Below, piece by piece: positions 18,207 to 29,652 of a stretch of DNA of 64,000 nucleotides (position 1 is its first letter; each line of letters starts with the position of its first letter). Under the pieces are notes generated by a model. It was not told the DNA's origin and made no database searches. It worked only from the letters and a program-made list of their open reading frames with translations. The DNA comes from VBDM01 sp963699535 (GTDB lineage: Bacteria > Pseudomonadota > Gammaproteobacteria > Burkholderiales > SG8-39). The stretch is taken from positions 1 through 64,000 of the forward strand of contig CAVOUJ010000014.1 of the NCBI GenBank assembly GCA_963699535.1, read 5' to 3'. Position numbers and translations under genes: made by a program.

Positions 18207-18647
18207 ATGGCGAGTCCCGCGGCGGCAGCATGCGCTGCCGGACTTGCCATGGCCGTGATTTTCCCCGCTCTTGCCCGGGCGCAAGTCCCCGAGGACGCGA
18301 TTCCAGCGTCCCTTACGGGATCCAAAGGCGACGCCGCGCGCGGCCGCGGCATCGTCGTCAACCGGCATGTCGGCCTTTGCCTCTTGTGCCACAGCGGACC
18401 GTTTCCCGAAGAACGCCTTCAAGGCACGATCGCCCCGGATCTGCGCGGAGCCGGAGCGCGGTTGTCCGAGGGACAGATCCGCCTCAGAATCGCGGATTCG
18501 AGTCGTGTCAACCCCAACACCATCATGCCCGCCTACTACAAGACCGAGGGACTGACGCGGGTGGCACCCGCCTATCGCGGCAAGCCCATTTTGACCGCGG
18601 AGCAGGTCGAGGACGTGGTCGCCTTCCTGACGAGCCTGCGTGATTGA
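18207..18647 (+). CDS. soxX: SoxX cytochrome c
   Basis: A 146-residue periplasmic monohaem cytochrome. Signal peptide to about residue 25; haem motif CLLCH at 58-62; distal methionine M107 in NTIMPAYY; conserved GKPILTAEQVEDVVAFL at the C-terminus. These match SoxX, which with SoxA forms the enzyme that attaches thiosulfate to the SoxYZ carrier. The gene abuts soxY with no gap. Confidence 0.9.
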   Translation: MASPAAAACAAGLAMAVIFPALARAQVPEDAIPASLTGSKGDAARGRGIVVNRHVGLCLLCHSGPFPEERLQGTIAPDLRGAGARLSEGQIRLRIADSSRVNPNTIMPAYYKTEGLTRVAPAYRGKPILTAEQVEDVVAFLTSLRD

Positions 18648-19103
18648 ATGACGACGCGCCGCGAATTTCTCGTCGCCGGTCTCGCCGGCGGGATCCTCGG
18701 ATCGCGGAGCGGAGGCGCGCAAACGACGTCCGCCCCGTTGCAGGAAGCGATCCGCAAGGTGGTCGGCTCGTCGCCCGTGCGCCCGGGCAGGGTCAGGCTC
18801 GATGTGCCGCCTCTGCTCGACAACGGCAACGCCGTGCCCCTCGCGGTCTCGGTCGAGAGCCCGATGACGAGCGCCGACCACGTGAAGGCGATTCACGTCT
18901 TCACCGAGAAGAATCCGCTGCCCCACGTGCTCTCCGTTTTTCTCGGCCCGCGCTCGGCGCGCGCGAGCTTTTCCACGCGCGTGCGCATCGCCGATTCCGG
19001 GGCGGTGATTGCGATCGCCCAGATGAGCGACGGGTCATTCTGGTCCGACAGCGTCAAGGTCGTGGTCACGCTTTCGGCCTGTCTCGAGGAAGGACTGATC
19101 TAG
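18648..19103 (+). CDS. soxY: SoxY-like sulfur carrier subunit, atypical C-terminus
   Basis: A 151-residue SoxY homologue with a twin-arginine-type leader (TTRREFLVAGLAGG) and the SoxY core (NGNAVPLAVSVESPM, DHVKAIHVFTEKNPLP, SARASFSTRVRIADS). Canonical SoxY ends in the swinging arm GGCGG, whose cysteine carries the sulfur substrate. Here the protein ends VVVTLSACLEEGLI: one cysteine (C145) sits in SAC, with a six-residue extension and no flanking glycines. The partner soxZ follows directly. Either this is a variant carrier arm or the substrate is handled differently. Confidence 0.85.
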   Translation: MTTRREFLVAGLAGGILGSRSGGAQTTSAPLQEAIRKVVGSSPVRPGRVRLDVPPLLDNGNAVPLAVSVESPMTSADHVKAIHVFTEKNPLPHVLSVFLGPRSARASFSTRVRIADSGAVIAIAQMSDGSFWSDSVKVVVTLSACLEEGLI

Positions 19104-19463
19104 ATGGCGAGCGCGGCGGTCAACGCACCCGCGCGGGCCAGCGTGGCGCGCGCGGTCGTCAGCGTCCCCGCGCAGGCGAAACGCGGCGAGGTCATCGAGA
19201 TCAAGACTCTCGCCGCGCATCCGATGGAGACCGGCTTCCGCCGCACGCAGCTGGGCGAGCTGATCCCGAGAGACATCATTCGCCTCTTCGTTTGCACGTA
19301 CAACGGCGAGGAGATCTTCCGGGCCGAACTGCAACCCGCGATCTCGGCGAATCCCCTGATCGCTTTCACCACGGTCGCGACCGAGACCGGAAAGCTGGAG
19401 TTCAGGTGGTCCGGCGACAACGGCTACTCGGTGACGCAGTCCGCCACCATCACCGTCTTTTGA
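19104..19463 (+). CDS. soxZ: SoxZ-like sulfur carrier subunit
   Basis: A 119-residue protein with the SoxZ fold pattern: RGEVIEIKTLAAHPMETGFR, a highly conserved segment, NGEEIFRAEL, and the C-terminal GKLEFRWSGDNGYSVTQSATI. It dimerises with SoxY as the substrate carrier. It begins immediately after soxY and its TGA overlaps the TTG start of soxA. The N-terminus has about 18 extra Ala-rich residues and no clear signal; SoxYZ is normally exported on the SoxY leader. Confidence 0.92.
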   Translation: MASAAVNAPARASVARAVVSVPAQAKRGEVIEIKTLAAHPMETGFRRTQLGELIPRDIIRLFVCTYNGEEIFRAELQPAISANPLIAFTTVATETGKLEFRWSGDNGYSVTQSATITVF

Positions 19464-20233
19464 GCTTTCGCGCCGCCGTCCTCCTTGTCCTGTGCGCGGC
19501 CACTACCGTGCCCGCGGCCGAGATTCCCGATGCCGAACGCCGCTCCGGCTACGAGTTCATGGCGCGAGAGACGCGCGCCATGCAGGACGACGATGCCGGC
19601 AACCCGGGCGTTCTGTGGGTCCTGGACGGCGAGGCCCTCTGGAACCGCGAGGCGGGCACGGCCGGGCGCGCCTGCGCCGGCTGCCACGGCGACGCACGCG
19701 CGAGCATGAAAGGCGTCGCGGCGCGCTACCCGGCCTTCGATCCCGTGCGCGGACGGCCGCTCAACCTCGAGCAGCGCATCAACGCCTGCCGCGTCGAGCG
19801 GCAGAAAGCTCCGCCGCTCACCTACGAAAGCAGGGACTTGCTCGCGCTCGCCGCGTATGTCGCGCGCCAGTCCCGCGGGTTGCCCATAGCAGTAGAGACC
19901 GACGCGCGCACGAAACCCTTCCTCGATGCCGGCCGCGCCACGTTCTACCTCCGCCAGGGCCAGCTCAACCTCGCCTGCACGCAATGCCACGACGACCATT
20001 GGGGCAAGAAGCTCGCCGGAACCACCATTCCGCAGGCGCACCCGACCGGTTATCCGCTCTATCGCCTGGAGTGGCAGGGACTGGGCTCCCTGCAGCGCCG
20101 GCTGCGCAATTGCCTGTTCGGCATGCGCGCCGAACCCTATTCGTTCGGGGCGAGCGAACTCGTCGATCTCGAGCTGTACCTGATGTGGCGCGCGCGCGGG
20201 ATGAAGGTCGAGACGCCGGCCGTGCGGCCTTAG
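19460..20233 (+). CDS. soxA: SoxA dihaem cytochrome c
   Basis: A 257-residue periplasmic protein with signal peptide (SFRAAVLLVLCAATTVPAA), two haem motifs CAGCH (72-76) and CTQCH (173-177), and the active-site cysteine C218 in RNCLFGMRAEP. It is therefore the dihaem form of SoxA, catalytic partner of SoxX. The start is a TTG overlapping the soxZ stop by 4 bases. It is the last gene of the operon; soxB, soxC and soxD do not follow, and a 170-base gap leads to an unrelated membrane protein. Confidence 0.92.
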   Translation: MSFRAAVLLVLCAATTVPAAEIPDAERRSGYEFMARETRAMQDDDAGNPGVLWVLDGEALWNREAGTAGRACAGCHGDARASMKGVAARYPAFDPVRGRPLNLEQRINACRVERQKAPPLTYESRDLLALAAYVARQSRGLPIAVETDARTKPFLDAGRATFYLRQGQLNLACTQCHDDHWGKKLAGTTIPQAHPTGYPLYRLEWQGLGSLQRRLRNCLFGMRAEPYSFGASELVDLELYLMWRARGMKVETPAVRP

Positions 20234-20403
20234 AACGTTGGACGTGCCTACCGCGCCGGGGTCGGTGCACGGGGTGACCGGTGTGACCGTTCCAGGGACA
20301 CCGTCCGGTAACGGCGAGGGATCGATGATTGCCCAATTATTCGCAGCAATTCCACCCGATGTTTTGTATGCTGAACGGCCTCCAAAGGACGGGCTTGACG
20401 GTC

Positions 20404-21795
20404 ATGACCGAAGGTTCCCTGCCGCTGCGCATTCTGCGATACGCGCTACTTGATCCGATCGAGGACACCCGCACTGTCCTGCGACGGTCGCAGAACAATG
20501 AGGCGTTCCGGCAATATCTTCTGGAACGCAGATGGCACGCGCTGCTGCTCGTCGTGGGGATCGTGCTCGCGAGCCTCGCGTTTGCGGGAGCGGCGGCGAT
20601 ATCCATCATGGGCGCCGGTACGTTGCTCGCGGTGCTGGCGGCGCTGGTCATTGCGCCGATCCTCCTGATTGCGAGTCTATGGGTGCAGGCGCGCGTGCTT
20701 CTCTCCTGGCTCGAGGAGCGTTCGCTCGCGAAGCTCCAGGAGCACCGCCGCCCTCGTCACCGCGGACCGATCGGCCGCTGGTTCGTGCGGAGCTTTCGCA
20801 TCGACATGGGGCCCTTTCCTCAGGTGCCGCCGATTCCCGTGCTGCTGTTCTTCCTGCTGCCCGCCGCGATGCTGGCCCGCGTCGCGGCTCCGGTCGCCGC
20901 GGGGCTTTTTGCTTTTCAGATCGCCGCTGCGATTGTTTACGCCAGACGAGACCCTGTGTCCGGTGTCGACCGTCCTTTGGCACGGCACGGCGTCGAAGCG
21001 CCCAGGTCTTTCGCGGCAGCTCCGGAGGCGGCGGCACCCCTGCGGAAGACGCCGGTTTCCAAGGGCACAGGCGACCTGGATTTCGCCTCCTCGGCGCCTC
21101 GATCGGGCACCGGAAGCCGGACCCGCAGCCTTCGTTCATTCCTGCGATCCGGCTTCCGCTACCTTGGTTTGCTGGTTGAGCTGTGCTTACATAACTTTCT
21201 TCCCTTCGTCGAATACTGCGCGCTCGCCGCCGGCATTTACGCCGTCGCGGCGGGGCGACGGTCCGCTTCCGAACAGGACGTTGCGCTGGGGATGCTTCTG
21301 ATCGGCGCCGCGTTTCTCCTCGCCGGACTGGCGTCGATCGTCACACACCGCATGCATTTTCGCTTCTACAGCAGCGCGCATAGGGGCTATACCGGAGCGG
21401 CGCGGATCGCGGGCATGATGCAGGTGATCGTGGGTGGCCTCGCCCTCGCAGCGGCTCACGCCCTTGCGACGCACGCATGGCAGGCGAGGCTGGATGCCCT
21501 CCTCGAGAACCCGTGGCCCTTGCTCATTCCCCTCGGGCCGCTGCTGATTGGCGCCGGGCTGTTGCTGCTGCGTCGCTCCAGCAGTTACGTCGGTCCTCTC
21601 GGGGCCGTGCTTTTCATCGTGCCGAAGACGCTGACGGGCGTTGCCGTTCTCGGCGCCGGCGCCGCTATCCTCGCCGGCTGGGCCTGGATGATCTACGACC
21701 CGCGGGAATTTCGCAGCTTTATCCGCCTCCTCCCGGATGAGGAAATAAAACTCCTCGAGAACTGGTGGAGCGCGGCGATCGCGTTGCTGCGCTGA
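20404..21795 (+). CDS. Polytopic membrane protein of unknown function
   Basis: A 463-residue protein with roughly ten hydrophobic segments arranged in three groups (residues 45-110, 140-180 and 270-440), separated by a hydrophilic Ala/Pro-rich loop at about 185-245. I do not recognise a family. ATG 20404 is chosen over 20329 because the upstream codons lack membrane or signal character. The 170-base gap before it holds a short hairpin (CGGTGT/ACACCG around 20280-20305) and a TATGCT that could be a -10, but nothing firm. No functional hint from neighbours. Confidence 0.7.
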   Translation: MTEGSLPLRILRYALLDPIEDTRTVLRRSQNNEAFRQYLLERRWHALLLVVGIVLASLAFAGAAAISIMGAGTLLAVLAALVIAPILLIASLWVQARVLLSWLEERSLAKLQEHRRPRHRGPIGRWFVRSFRIDMGPFPQVPPIPVLLFFLLPAAMLARVAAPVAAGLFAFQIAAAIVYARRDPVSGVDRPLARHGVEAPRSFAAAPEAAAPLRKTPVSKGTGDLDFASSAPRSGTGSRTRSLRSFLRSGFRYLGLLVELCLHNFLPFVEYCALAAGIYAVAAGRRSASEQDVALGMLLIGAAFLLAGLASIVTHRMHFRFYSSAHRGYTGAARIAGMMQVIVGGLALAAAHALATHAWQARLDALLENPWPLLIPLGPLLIGAGLLLLRRSSSYVGPLGAVLFIVPKTLTGVAVLGAGAAILAGWAWMIYDPREFRSFIRLLPDEEIKLLENWWSAAIALLR

Positions 21796-21897
21796 AGGCG
21801 AACGCCCGGAGCCAGCTTGCGGCGGACGCGCGCCGAACCCGCGGTGCGGCAGTGAGCGTCCCGGTGCGCGGCGGATTTCTTGGCCCGAACAGCTCCT

Positions 21898-21915
21898 CTT
21901 TCAGGTTGCTTTAAG
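21898..21915 (+). promoter_or_regulatory. OmpR-type direct repeat
   Basis: CTTTCAG-GTTG-CTTTAAG is a 7-base near-direct repeat with 11-base periodicity, the spacing recognised by OmpR-family response regulators such as PmrA/QseB/TctD. CTTTCAGG also recurs inverted as CCTGAAAG at 21929-21936. It lies 72 bases upstream of a small membrane protein gene and near an OmpR-type regulator gene. A binding role is inferred. Confidence 0.4.
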
Positions 21916-21986
21916 CACCCGCTGTCATCCTGAAAGACGGCCTCCGGCACTTGGCCGCGGCCGTTTTCCACAAGAGGAGCGCAGTC

Positions 21987-22211
21987 ATGAGTCGTCTTGT
22001 TTCTATTGTCTCCCTGCTCGCCGCGACTTCGGTTCATGCGCAGGCCGCGCAGGCGGTCGCCGAGGAGCAGATGGATACCGCAAGTCCCCTCGCTATTTGG
22101 ATCTTCGCGTTGCTCTTTTTCGGCGGATGCGCTTGGTACGCGTGGCTTACGTGGCGCAAGGAAAAGAAGGATCGCCATGTGAAGAAGGAAGGCAAGCACT
22201 CCGCCGGCTGA
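21987..22211 (+). CDS. Small membrane protein
   Basis: A 74-residue protein with an N-terminal signal-like segment (MSRLVSIVSLLAATSVHAQA), an acidic linker, one strongly hydrophobic helix (PLAIWIFALLFFGGCAWYAWLTW) and a lysine-rich C-terminal tail (RKEKKDRHVKKEGKHSAG). AAGAGGAGCG upstream is a good ribosome site. Family not recognised. Convergent with the TctE-like kinase; the OmpR-type repeat upstream suggests it may be a target of that system. Confidence 0.65.
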   Translation: MSRLVSIVSLLAATSVHAQAAQAVAEEQMDTASPLAIWIFALLFFGGCAWYAWLTWRKEKKDRHVKKEGKHSAG

Positions 22212-22232
22212 CGGCCCGGGGCGCGGATACGG

Positions 22233-23636
22233 TTATTCCCTGCGCAAATCCTTCGCCTCAGGCGCGGCGTCCGGGAAAACCGCAAACACGCGCGTCCCCG
22301 CGAATTGCGGGCGGGTCTCGATCGACACCGTTCCGCCGTGCGCGAAAACGATTTCCTTCACGATCGCAAGACCCAGCCCCGTTCCTTCGCCGGAGCGGGT
22401 GTCTGCACGATAAAAACGGTCGAACACCCGGTCTTTGGCCTGGGGAGGAATTCCCGGCCCCGCGTCCTCGACTGCCAGGGACGGCTGCGGCGTGCCGGAA
22501 ACACGCAGTGTGACAGTCTTCGTTCCCCGGCCGTGCCGAAGGGCATTGTCGATGAGATTGGAAACGAGCTCGGAAAGCAGGGTGGGATCGCCTCTCAGGC
22601 CGACCGGCGATCCCGGCGCATCGAGGATCAGTTCGACCCCGGCAGCCAGAGCCTTCGTGATCCACTGCTCACCGGCGTCACGCGTCACGCGGACGAGATC
22701 CACCTGTGTGAAAGATTGCTGAGGGTCGAACTCCGGCTCGGCACGGGCCAGCGTGAGCAGCTGCTGAGCCAGATGGATGGCCCGCCCGCCGGCTTGCCCG
22801 AGTGAAGCTACCCGCTCTCGGATTTCTTCGGGGAGCCGTTCCCGTTCGAGGGTTTCGAGCTGCAGCTTGAGGGCCGAAAGCGGAGTCCGCAGCTGATGCG
22901 CGGCGTCCGCGATGAACTTGCGCTGCGCGCGCATCGCCTCCGCGAGGCGGCCGAACAGTTCGTTTGTCCTGGCGATGATGGGCTGCACCTCCTGCGGAAC
23001 GTCCCGCATGGGCACCGGAGAAAGATCCCGGTGATCCCTGCGCGCCACATCGAGCGACACGAGCACCAGCGACCGCAGTCCTCCGGTGATCCCGGACCAT
23101 ATGAGAAGTGCGGCTGCGAGCAGCAGGAGCACCTGGGGTGCCAGCACGATCGTGAGAATCTCGGCCGCGAGGCTGGTGCGCTTGTGCAGGGTTTCGGCCA
23201 CGGCGATGACGACGGGTTCCCGGATCCCGGAAGGCCTCGCGCGTATTGCCACGCCGCGGATCGTTTCGCCTTCGAATTCTGCATCGAAGAATGCCGGGTG
23301 CTGCAGCTCCCGCGGCGGCTCCGGTACGGCGAGCGAAGACTGACCGATGATCAATCCGCCGCCCTCGCTCGAGACCTTATAGACGATGCGATCGCGGTCG
23401 TCCCACTCGAATACCTCGAGCGCCTCCTTCGGAAGTCGCAGCGTGGCCTGACCGTCTTCGGCTTTAACCTGCGCGGCGAGCGATCGCGCCGAATCGAGCA
23501 GCCAGTAGTCATAGGCCGAGTTCGCGAAACGCAGGGCAAAGACGTAGGAAAGCCCGGCATCCACGGCGATCAGCGCGAGCAGCGGAATGGCGAGCCGCGC
23601 CAGGAGCCGTCGCCGCAGGCTCGGCGCCCCGCTCAT
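22233..23636 (-). CDS. TctE-like sensor histidine kinase
   Basis: A 467-residue kinase. Two membrane helices (about 14-36 and 160-180) flank a 120-residue periplasmic sensor containing LLDSARSLAAQV, typical of the TctE-type 2CSK N-terminal domain. A HAMP-like region follows, then the H-box AAHQLRTPLSALK (His247), N-box SNLIDNALRHG, DAGPGIP and GEGTGLGLAI. TctE-type kinases sense tricarboxylates and control Tct transporters. The start ATG at 23636 overlaps the regulator's stop by 4 bases. Confidence 0.88.
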   Translation of the reverse strand: MSGAPSLRRRLLARLAIPLLALIAVDAGLSYVFALRFANSAYDYWLLDSARSLAAQVKAEDGQATLRLPKEALEVFEWDDRDRIVYKVSSEGGGLIIGQSSLAVPEPPRELQHPAFFDAEFEGETIRGVAIRARPSGIREPVVIAVAETLHKRTSLAAEILTIVLAPQVLLLLAAALLIWSGITGGLRSLVLVSLDVARRDHRDLSPVPMRDVPQEVQPIIARTNELFGRLAEAMRAQRKFIADAAHQLRTPLSALKLQLETLERERLPEEIRERVASLGQAGGRAIHLAQQLLTLARAEPEFDPQQSFTQVDLVRVTRDAGEQWITKALAAGVELILDAPGSPVGLRGDPTLLSELVSNLIDNALRHGRGTKTVTLRVSGTPQPSLAVEDAGPGIPPQAKDRVFDRFYRADTRSGEGTGLGLAIVKEIVFAHGGTVSIETRPQFAGTRVFAVFPDAAPEAKDLRRE

Positions 23637-24304
23637 TGCGGCGGAACGCGGATGAGGTAGCCGAACCCGCGCATGGTGACGATTTCGATGCCCAGGGGGC
23701 CGAGCTTCTTGCGCAGGCGGTGAACATAGACTTCGGCGGAATTCTCCGAGAAGTCCTTGTCCCAGGTGGAAATCGAGTTGATCAGGCGATCCTTGGCCAC
23801 CACCTGGCCGGGTTTCGCCGCGAGGATTTCCAGCACCGCGAAGTCGCGCGGGGACAGATTCACCCGCTGCCCGCGATGCCATGCCGAGCGCGCCTTGACG
23901 TCGATCGTGAGCTCGCCCACCCGCAACTCCGGGACTGCGTTGCCGGTGCTTCGGCGGATCAGCGCCCGCACGCGCGCCTCGAGCTCGGCAAGCTCGAAGG
24001 GCTTGGTGAGGTAGTCATCGGCCCCGAGATCGAGGCCGAGAACCCGGTCTTCCAGCGCATCTCGCGCCGTCAGGATCAGGACCGGCAGAGTCTGCTTGCC
24101 GGCCCGCGCCCTTCGCAGGACTTCGAACCCGTCAGACCGAGGCAGGCCGAGGTCGAGCAGCATCAGGTCATAGCGCTGCGCGCCGAGCGCATCGACCGCT
24201 GACTCGCCGTCGGCGACGCGATCCACGGAGAAGCCCGCGCGCGTGAGGGCCGCAGCGAGTCCATGGGCGAGGTCCGGATCGTCTTCAACGAGGAGCAGCC
24301 GCAT
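23633..24304 (-). CDS. TctD/QseB-like response regulator
   Basis: A 223-residue OmpR-family regulator: receiver with VEDD, phospho-acceptor D51 (LLLDLGLP) and K101 (LTKPFE), and a C-terminal winged helix (NLSPRDFAVLEILAAKPGQVV, AEVYVHRLRKKLGPLGIEIVTMRGFGYLI). It is first in a two-gene operon with the TctE-like kinase. Given seven Bug receptors and two TctA/TctB sets in this window, control of carboxylate uptake is likely. Divergent from typA. Confidence 0.9.
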   Translation of the reverse strand: MRLLLVEDDPDLAHGLAAALTRAGFSVDRVADGESAVDALGAQRYDLMLLDLGLPRSDGFEVLRRARAGKQTLPVLILTARDALEDRVLGLDLGADDYLTKPFELAELEARVRALIRRSTGNAVPELRVGELTIDVKARSAWHRGQRVNLSPRDFAVLEILAAKPGQVVAKDRLINSISTWDKDFSENSAEVYVHRLRKKLGPLGIEIVTMRGFGYLIRVPPQ

Positions 24305-24404
24305 GACGCAGTCCCAAGTTCGACATTATTGCCTGCTTTGCTCCGCTCGCGCCCGCGCCGCTCGCTTTCCGATCGGAAGTTCGGAGTAACGGTGCTCGCC
24401 GTGC

Positions 24405-24410
24405 TAAAAT
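24405..24410 (+). promoter_or_regulatory. Candidate -10 element of typA
   Basis: TAAAAT, 30 bases upstream of the typA start in a GC-rich divergent region. No convincing -35 at the right distance. Confidence 0.4.
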
Positions 24411-24439
24411 CTCCGGCTTTTTCCATCTCAATGGCCATC

Positions 24440-26254
<1,815 letters not shown>

Positions 26255-26277
26255 GGCGCGGGATTCGAGGGTCGGCG

Positions 26278-26434
26278 CTAGAAATTGAAGCGCGCGAAGA
26301 AATACCCGACGCTCCCGCCCTGCGTGAAGCCCGGAACATAGGTGCCGATCAGCTCGAACCCGCGGTAGCGCAGCGAAGCCGCCGGCAGTCCCGGCGTTCG
26401 CTTCGTCCGGCCGAAACCTGCGTACGATACCAGA
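26278..26434 (-). pseudogene. C-terminal remnant of PagP-like lipid A palmitoyltransferase
   Basis: About 50 codons antisense to the typA-asnS gap encode GLPAASLRYRGFELIG, TYVPGFTQGGSVGYFF and ARFNF, then stop. The pattern P-x-A-S-x-x-Y ... TY(I/V)PG ... G-x-V-x-F ... F-x-F, with a terminal phenylalanine, matches the last barrel strands of PagP from memory of the family. Upstream of 26434 the same frame is simply antisense to asnS codons, so the N-terminal two thirds are absent. It looks like a relic cut off at the asnS boundary. The identification rests on motif recognition, not a search. Confidence 0.5.
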
Positions 26435-27841
<1,407 letters not shown>

Positions 27842-27873
27842 GCCGGCCGGGGTTCCCAGCCCTCAGAGAGAGT

Positions 27874-29174
27874 TCACCCGAGGTACCCCGCGAGCCTCGG
27901 CAGCGCGAGAACGAGCGAAGGCACGAAAGTAATGAGGAAGAGCACCGCGACGAGGGCGGCGATGAAGGGCAGGAGCTCGCGCACGATCTCCTTCACCGGG
28001 ACGTTCCGGCGAGGCCGGAGAGGACGAAGAACAGCACGCCGTAGGGCGGGGTGAGCAGGCCAATCATCATGTTGACGACGATCACCACGCCGAAGTGCAC
28101 GAGGTCCACGCCCAGGGCCTTTGCGACCGGCAGGAGCAAGGGCACCAGCACGAGAAGCAGCGTCGTCGTGTCGAGGAGGCAACCGAGGACGAGGAACACC
28201 AGATTGACGACGAGGAGGAAACCGAGCGGCCCCAGATCGAGCGCGGCGAACCATTCGGCGATCGCGCGCCGGGATCTGCTCGGTCGCGAGCACGTAGTTG
28301 AAGAGAAAGGCGCCGCAGATGATGATCCCGACCACCGCCGTCGATCGCGCGCTGTCCGGAGGACGGACACGAGTCCCTTCCAGTCGAGGGCGCGGTAGAC
28401 GAAGAGCGCGAGCACGAGGGCGTAGAGCGCCGCGACCGCCGCCGCCTCGGTCGGCGTGAACGCGCCCGAGTAGATGCCTCCGAGAAGGACGACCGGCATG
28501 AGCAGCGGCAGCAGCGTGCGCAGGAAGATCCTGGGGATCTTCGGCCACGAGCACCGGCGCCTCCATCGGGAAGTTGCGCCGCCGCGCGATCCAGACGATG
28601 ACGAGCATCATCGCAGCGGCCATCAGCAGGCCCGGAACGACGCCGCCGAGAAAAAGCGCGCCCACCGACGCTCCCGAAACGAGCGCGTAGAGCACCATCG
28701 GAATGGACGGTGGAATGATCGGTCCGATGGTGGCGGAGGCCGCGCTCACCGCGACGGCGAAGGCCCTGGGGTAGCGGCCGCCCTTGCTCATCATCTCGAT
28801 CTCGACCATGCCGGGCCCGACGGCGTCGGCGATCGCACTGCCGCTCATGCCGGAGAAGATCACGCTCGCGAGCACGTTCACCTGCGCAAGGCCGCCGCGA
28901 AACCGGCCCATGAGCGCGTGGGCGAGCGCGTAGATGCGCTCGCTCAGGCGTGCCGGAGTTCATCACGTTGGCGGCGAAGATGAACATCGGCACGGCGATC
29001 AGCACGAAGCTGCCGAAGAGGCTATTCAGAATCTGCTCGGCGGCGAGCCCCATGTCGCGGCCGGGTCGCGCCGAGGTAAGCGATGCCGCCCGCGATCATC
29101 GCGAGGCCGATCGGGCCGCGCAGCAGGGCGACGCAGACGAATACCCCGAGCATCAGCGCGAAGGCCGCGCTCAC
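27874..29174 (-). CDS. dctM: TRAP transporter large permease DctM (six indels)
   Basis: Large membrane subunit of a TRAP transporter, about 432 residues and twelve helices, importing a carboxylate delivered by the receptor. The frame is broken at about 29068, 28951, 28535, 28358, 28274 and 28006: four extra and two missing bases. The net excess of 2 turns 1301 bases into exactly 433 codons. Corrected, it reads continuously through YLGATRPDMGLAAEQ, SGMSGSAIADAVGPGM, GPIIPPSIPMVLY, GIYSGAFTPTEAAAV, DSARSTAVVGIII, IAEWFAALDLGPLG and GLLTPPYGVLFFV. GTG start overlaps the dctQ stop. Confidence 0.85.
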
Positions 29175-29633
29175 GCCCTGTCGGACGCGTCGGACGCGCG
29201 GCGGCGCGCGATCGACGACGCAGCGCAGCGCAGGACGACCATGACCGCGGCCGCAAGGAAGACGCTGTAGACGACGCTGAACGGCAGCTCGAGCACGGGC
29301 GTGCGCTCGCGGCTCATGAAGGCGACGTAGTCGGCGATGCCGGGAAGCGCCCAGAGGAAGCACGCCGGCGAGCACGGCAAGGCCGAGCGCGTAGAGCACG
29401 CGCCTGCGCGGGAGCCGCGAAGCGCGGCACGACGAAGTCCACCGCGACGTGGTCCTTGAGCGGCACGGTGAACGCCGTCCCCCAGAAGATCACCCAGACG
29501 AAGGCGATCGCGGCGAGCTCTTCGGTCCAGGCGGCGGGCGCGCCGAACAGCGAAGCGGCACACGACCTGCACGACGAGGGCGCAGGAACAGGACGGCGAA
29601 GATGCCCGCTCCGACGAGATTCAGAACGCGGAC
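29171..29633 (-). CDS. dctQ: TRAP transporter small permease DctQ (four indels)
   Basis: Small membrane subunit, about 152 residues. Four extra bases between about 29583 and 29350 break the frame; removing them makes 463 bases into 153 codons and restores LNLVGAGIFAVLFLR, LVVQVVCRF, PAAWTEELAAIAFVWVIFWG, LKDHVAVDFVV, LAGVFLWALPGIADYVAF and LPFSVVYSVFLAAAVMVV: four helices with the typical WTEE motif. No standard start codon is visible; the first family-like codon is GTC at 29633, so a base error or a different start is likely. Lies between dctP and dctM. Confidence 0.75.
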
Positions 29634-29652
29634 CGTCTGACCCCGGTTTCGT

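Noticed and set aside
16668..18926. A 752-codon open frame antisense to the molybdenum hydroxylase and soxX
   Set aside because: GC-rich codon bias leaves long open antisense frames. Its translation is Arg/His/Asp-rich with no motif, while the plus strand carries clear enzyme and cytochrome motifs.
20234..20403. Short repeats and hairpin (CGGTGT/ACACCG, repeated GTGACCG) after soxA
   Set aside because: Arms of six bases in very GC-rich DNA are expected by chance; no T-tract, no conserved RNA feature.
27874..29633. Reading dctM and dctQ as genuine pseudogenes
   Set aside because: Indels compensate exactly to normal lengths and all conserved motifs survive between breaks, which points to sequencing error rather than decay.
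29625..29650. GGGGTCAGAC-like sequence at the dctP-dctQ junction resembling the edge of a RAYT-type REP element
   Set aside because: Only about 10 bases match, there is no partner repeat or hairpin, and the area is full of indels, so chance is likelier than a mobile relic.
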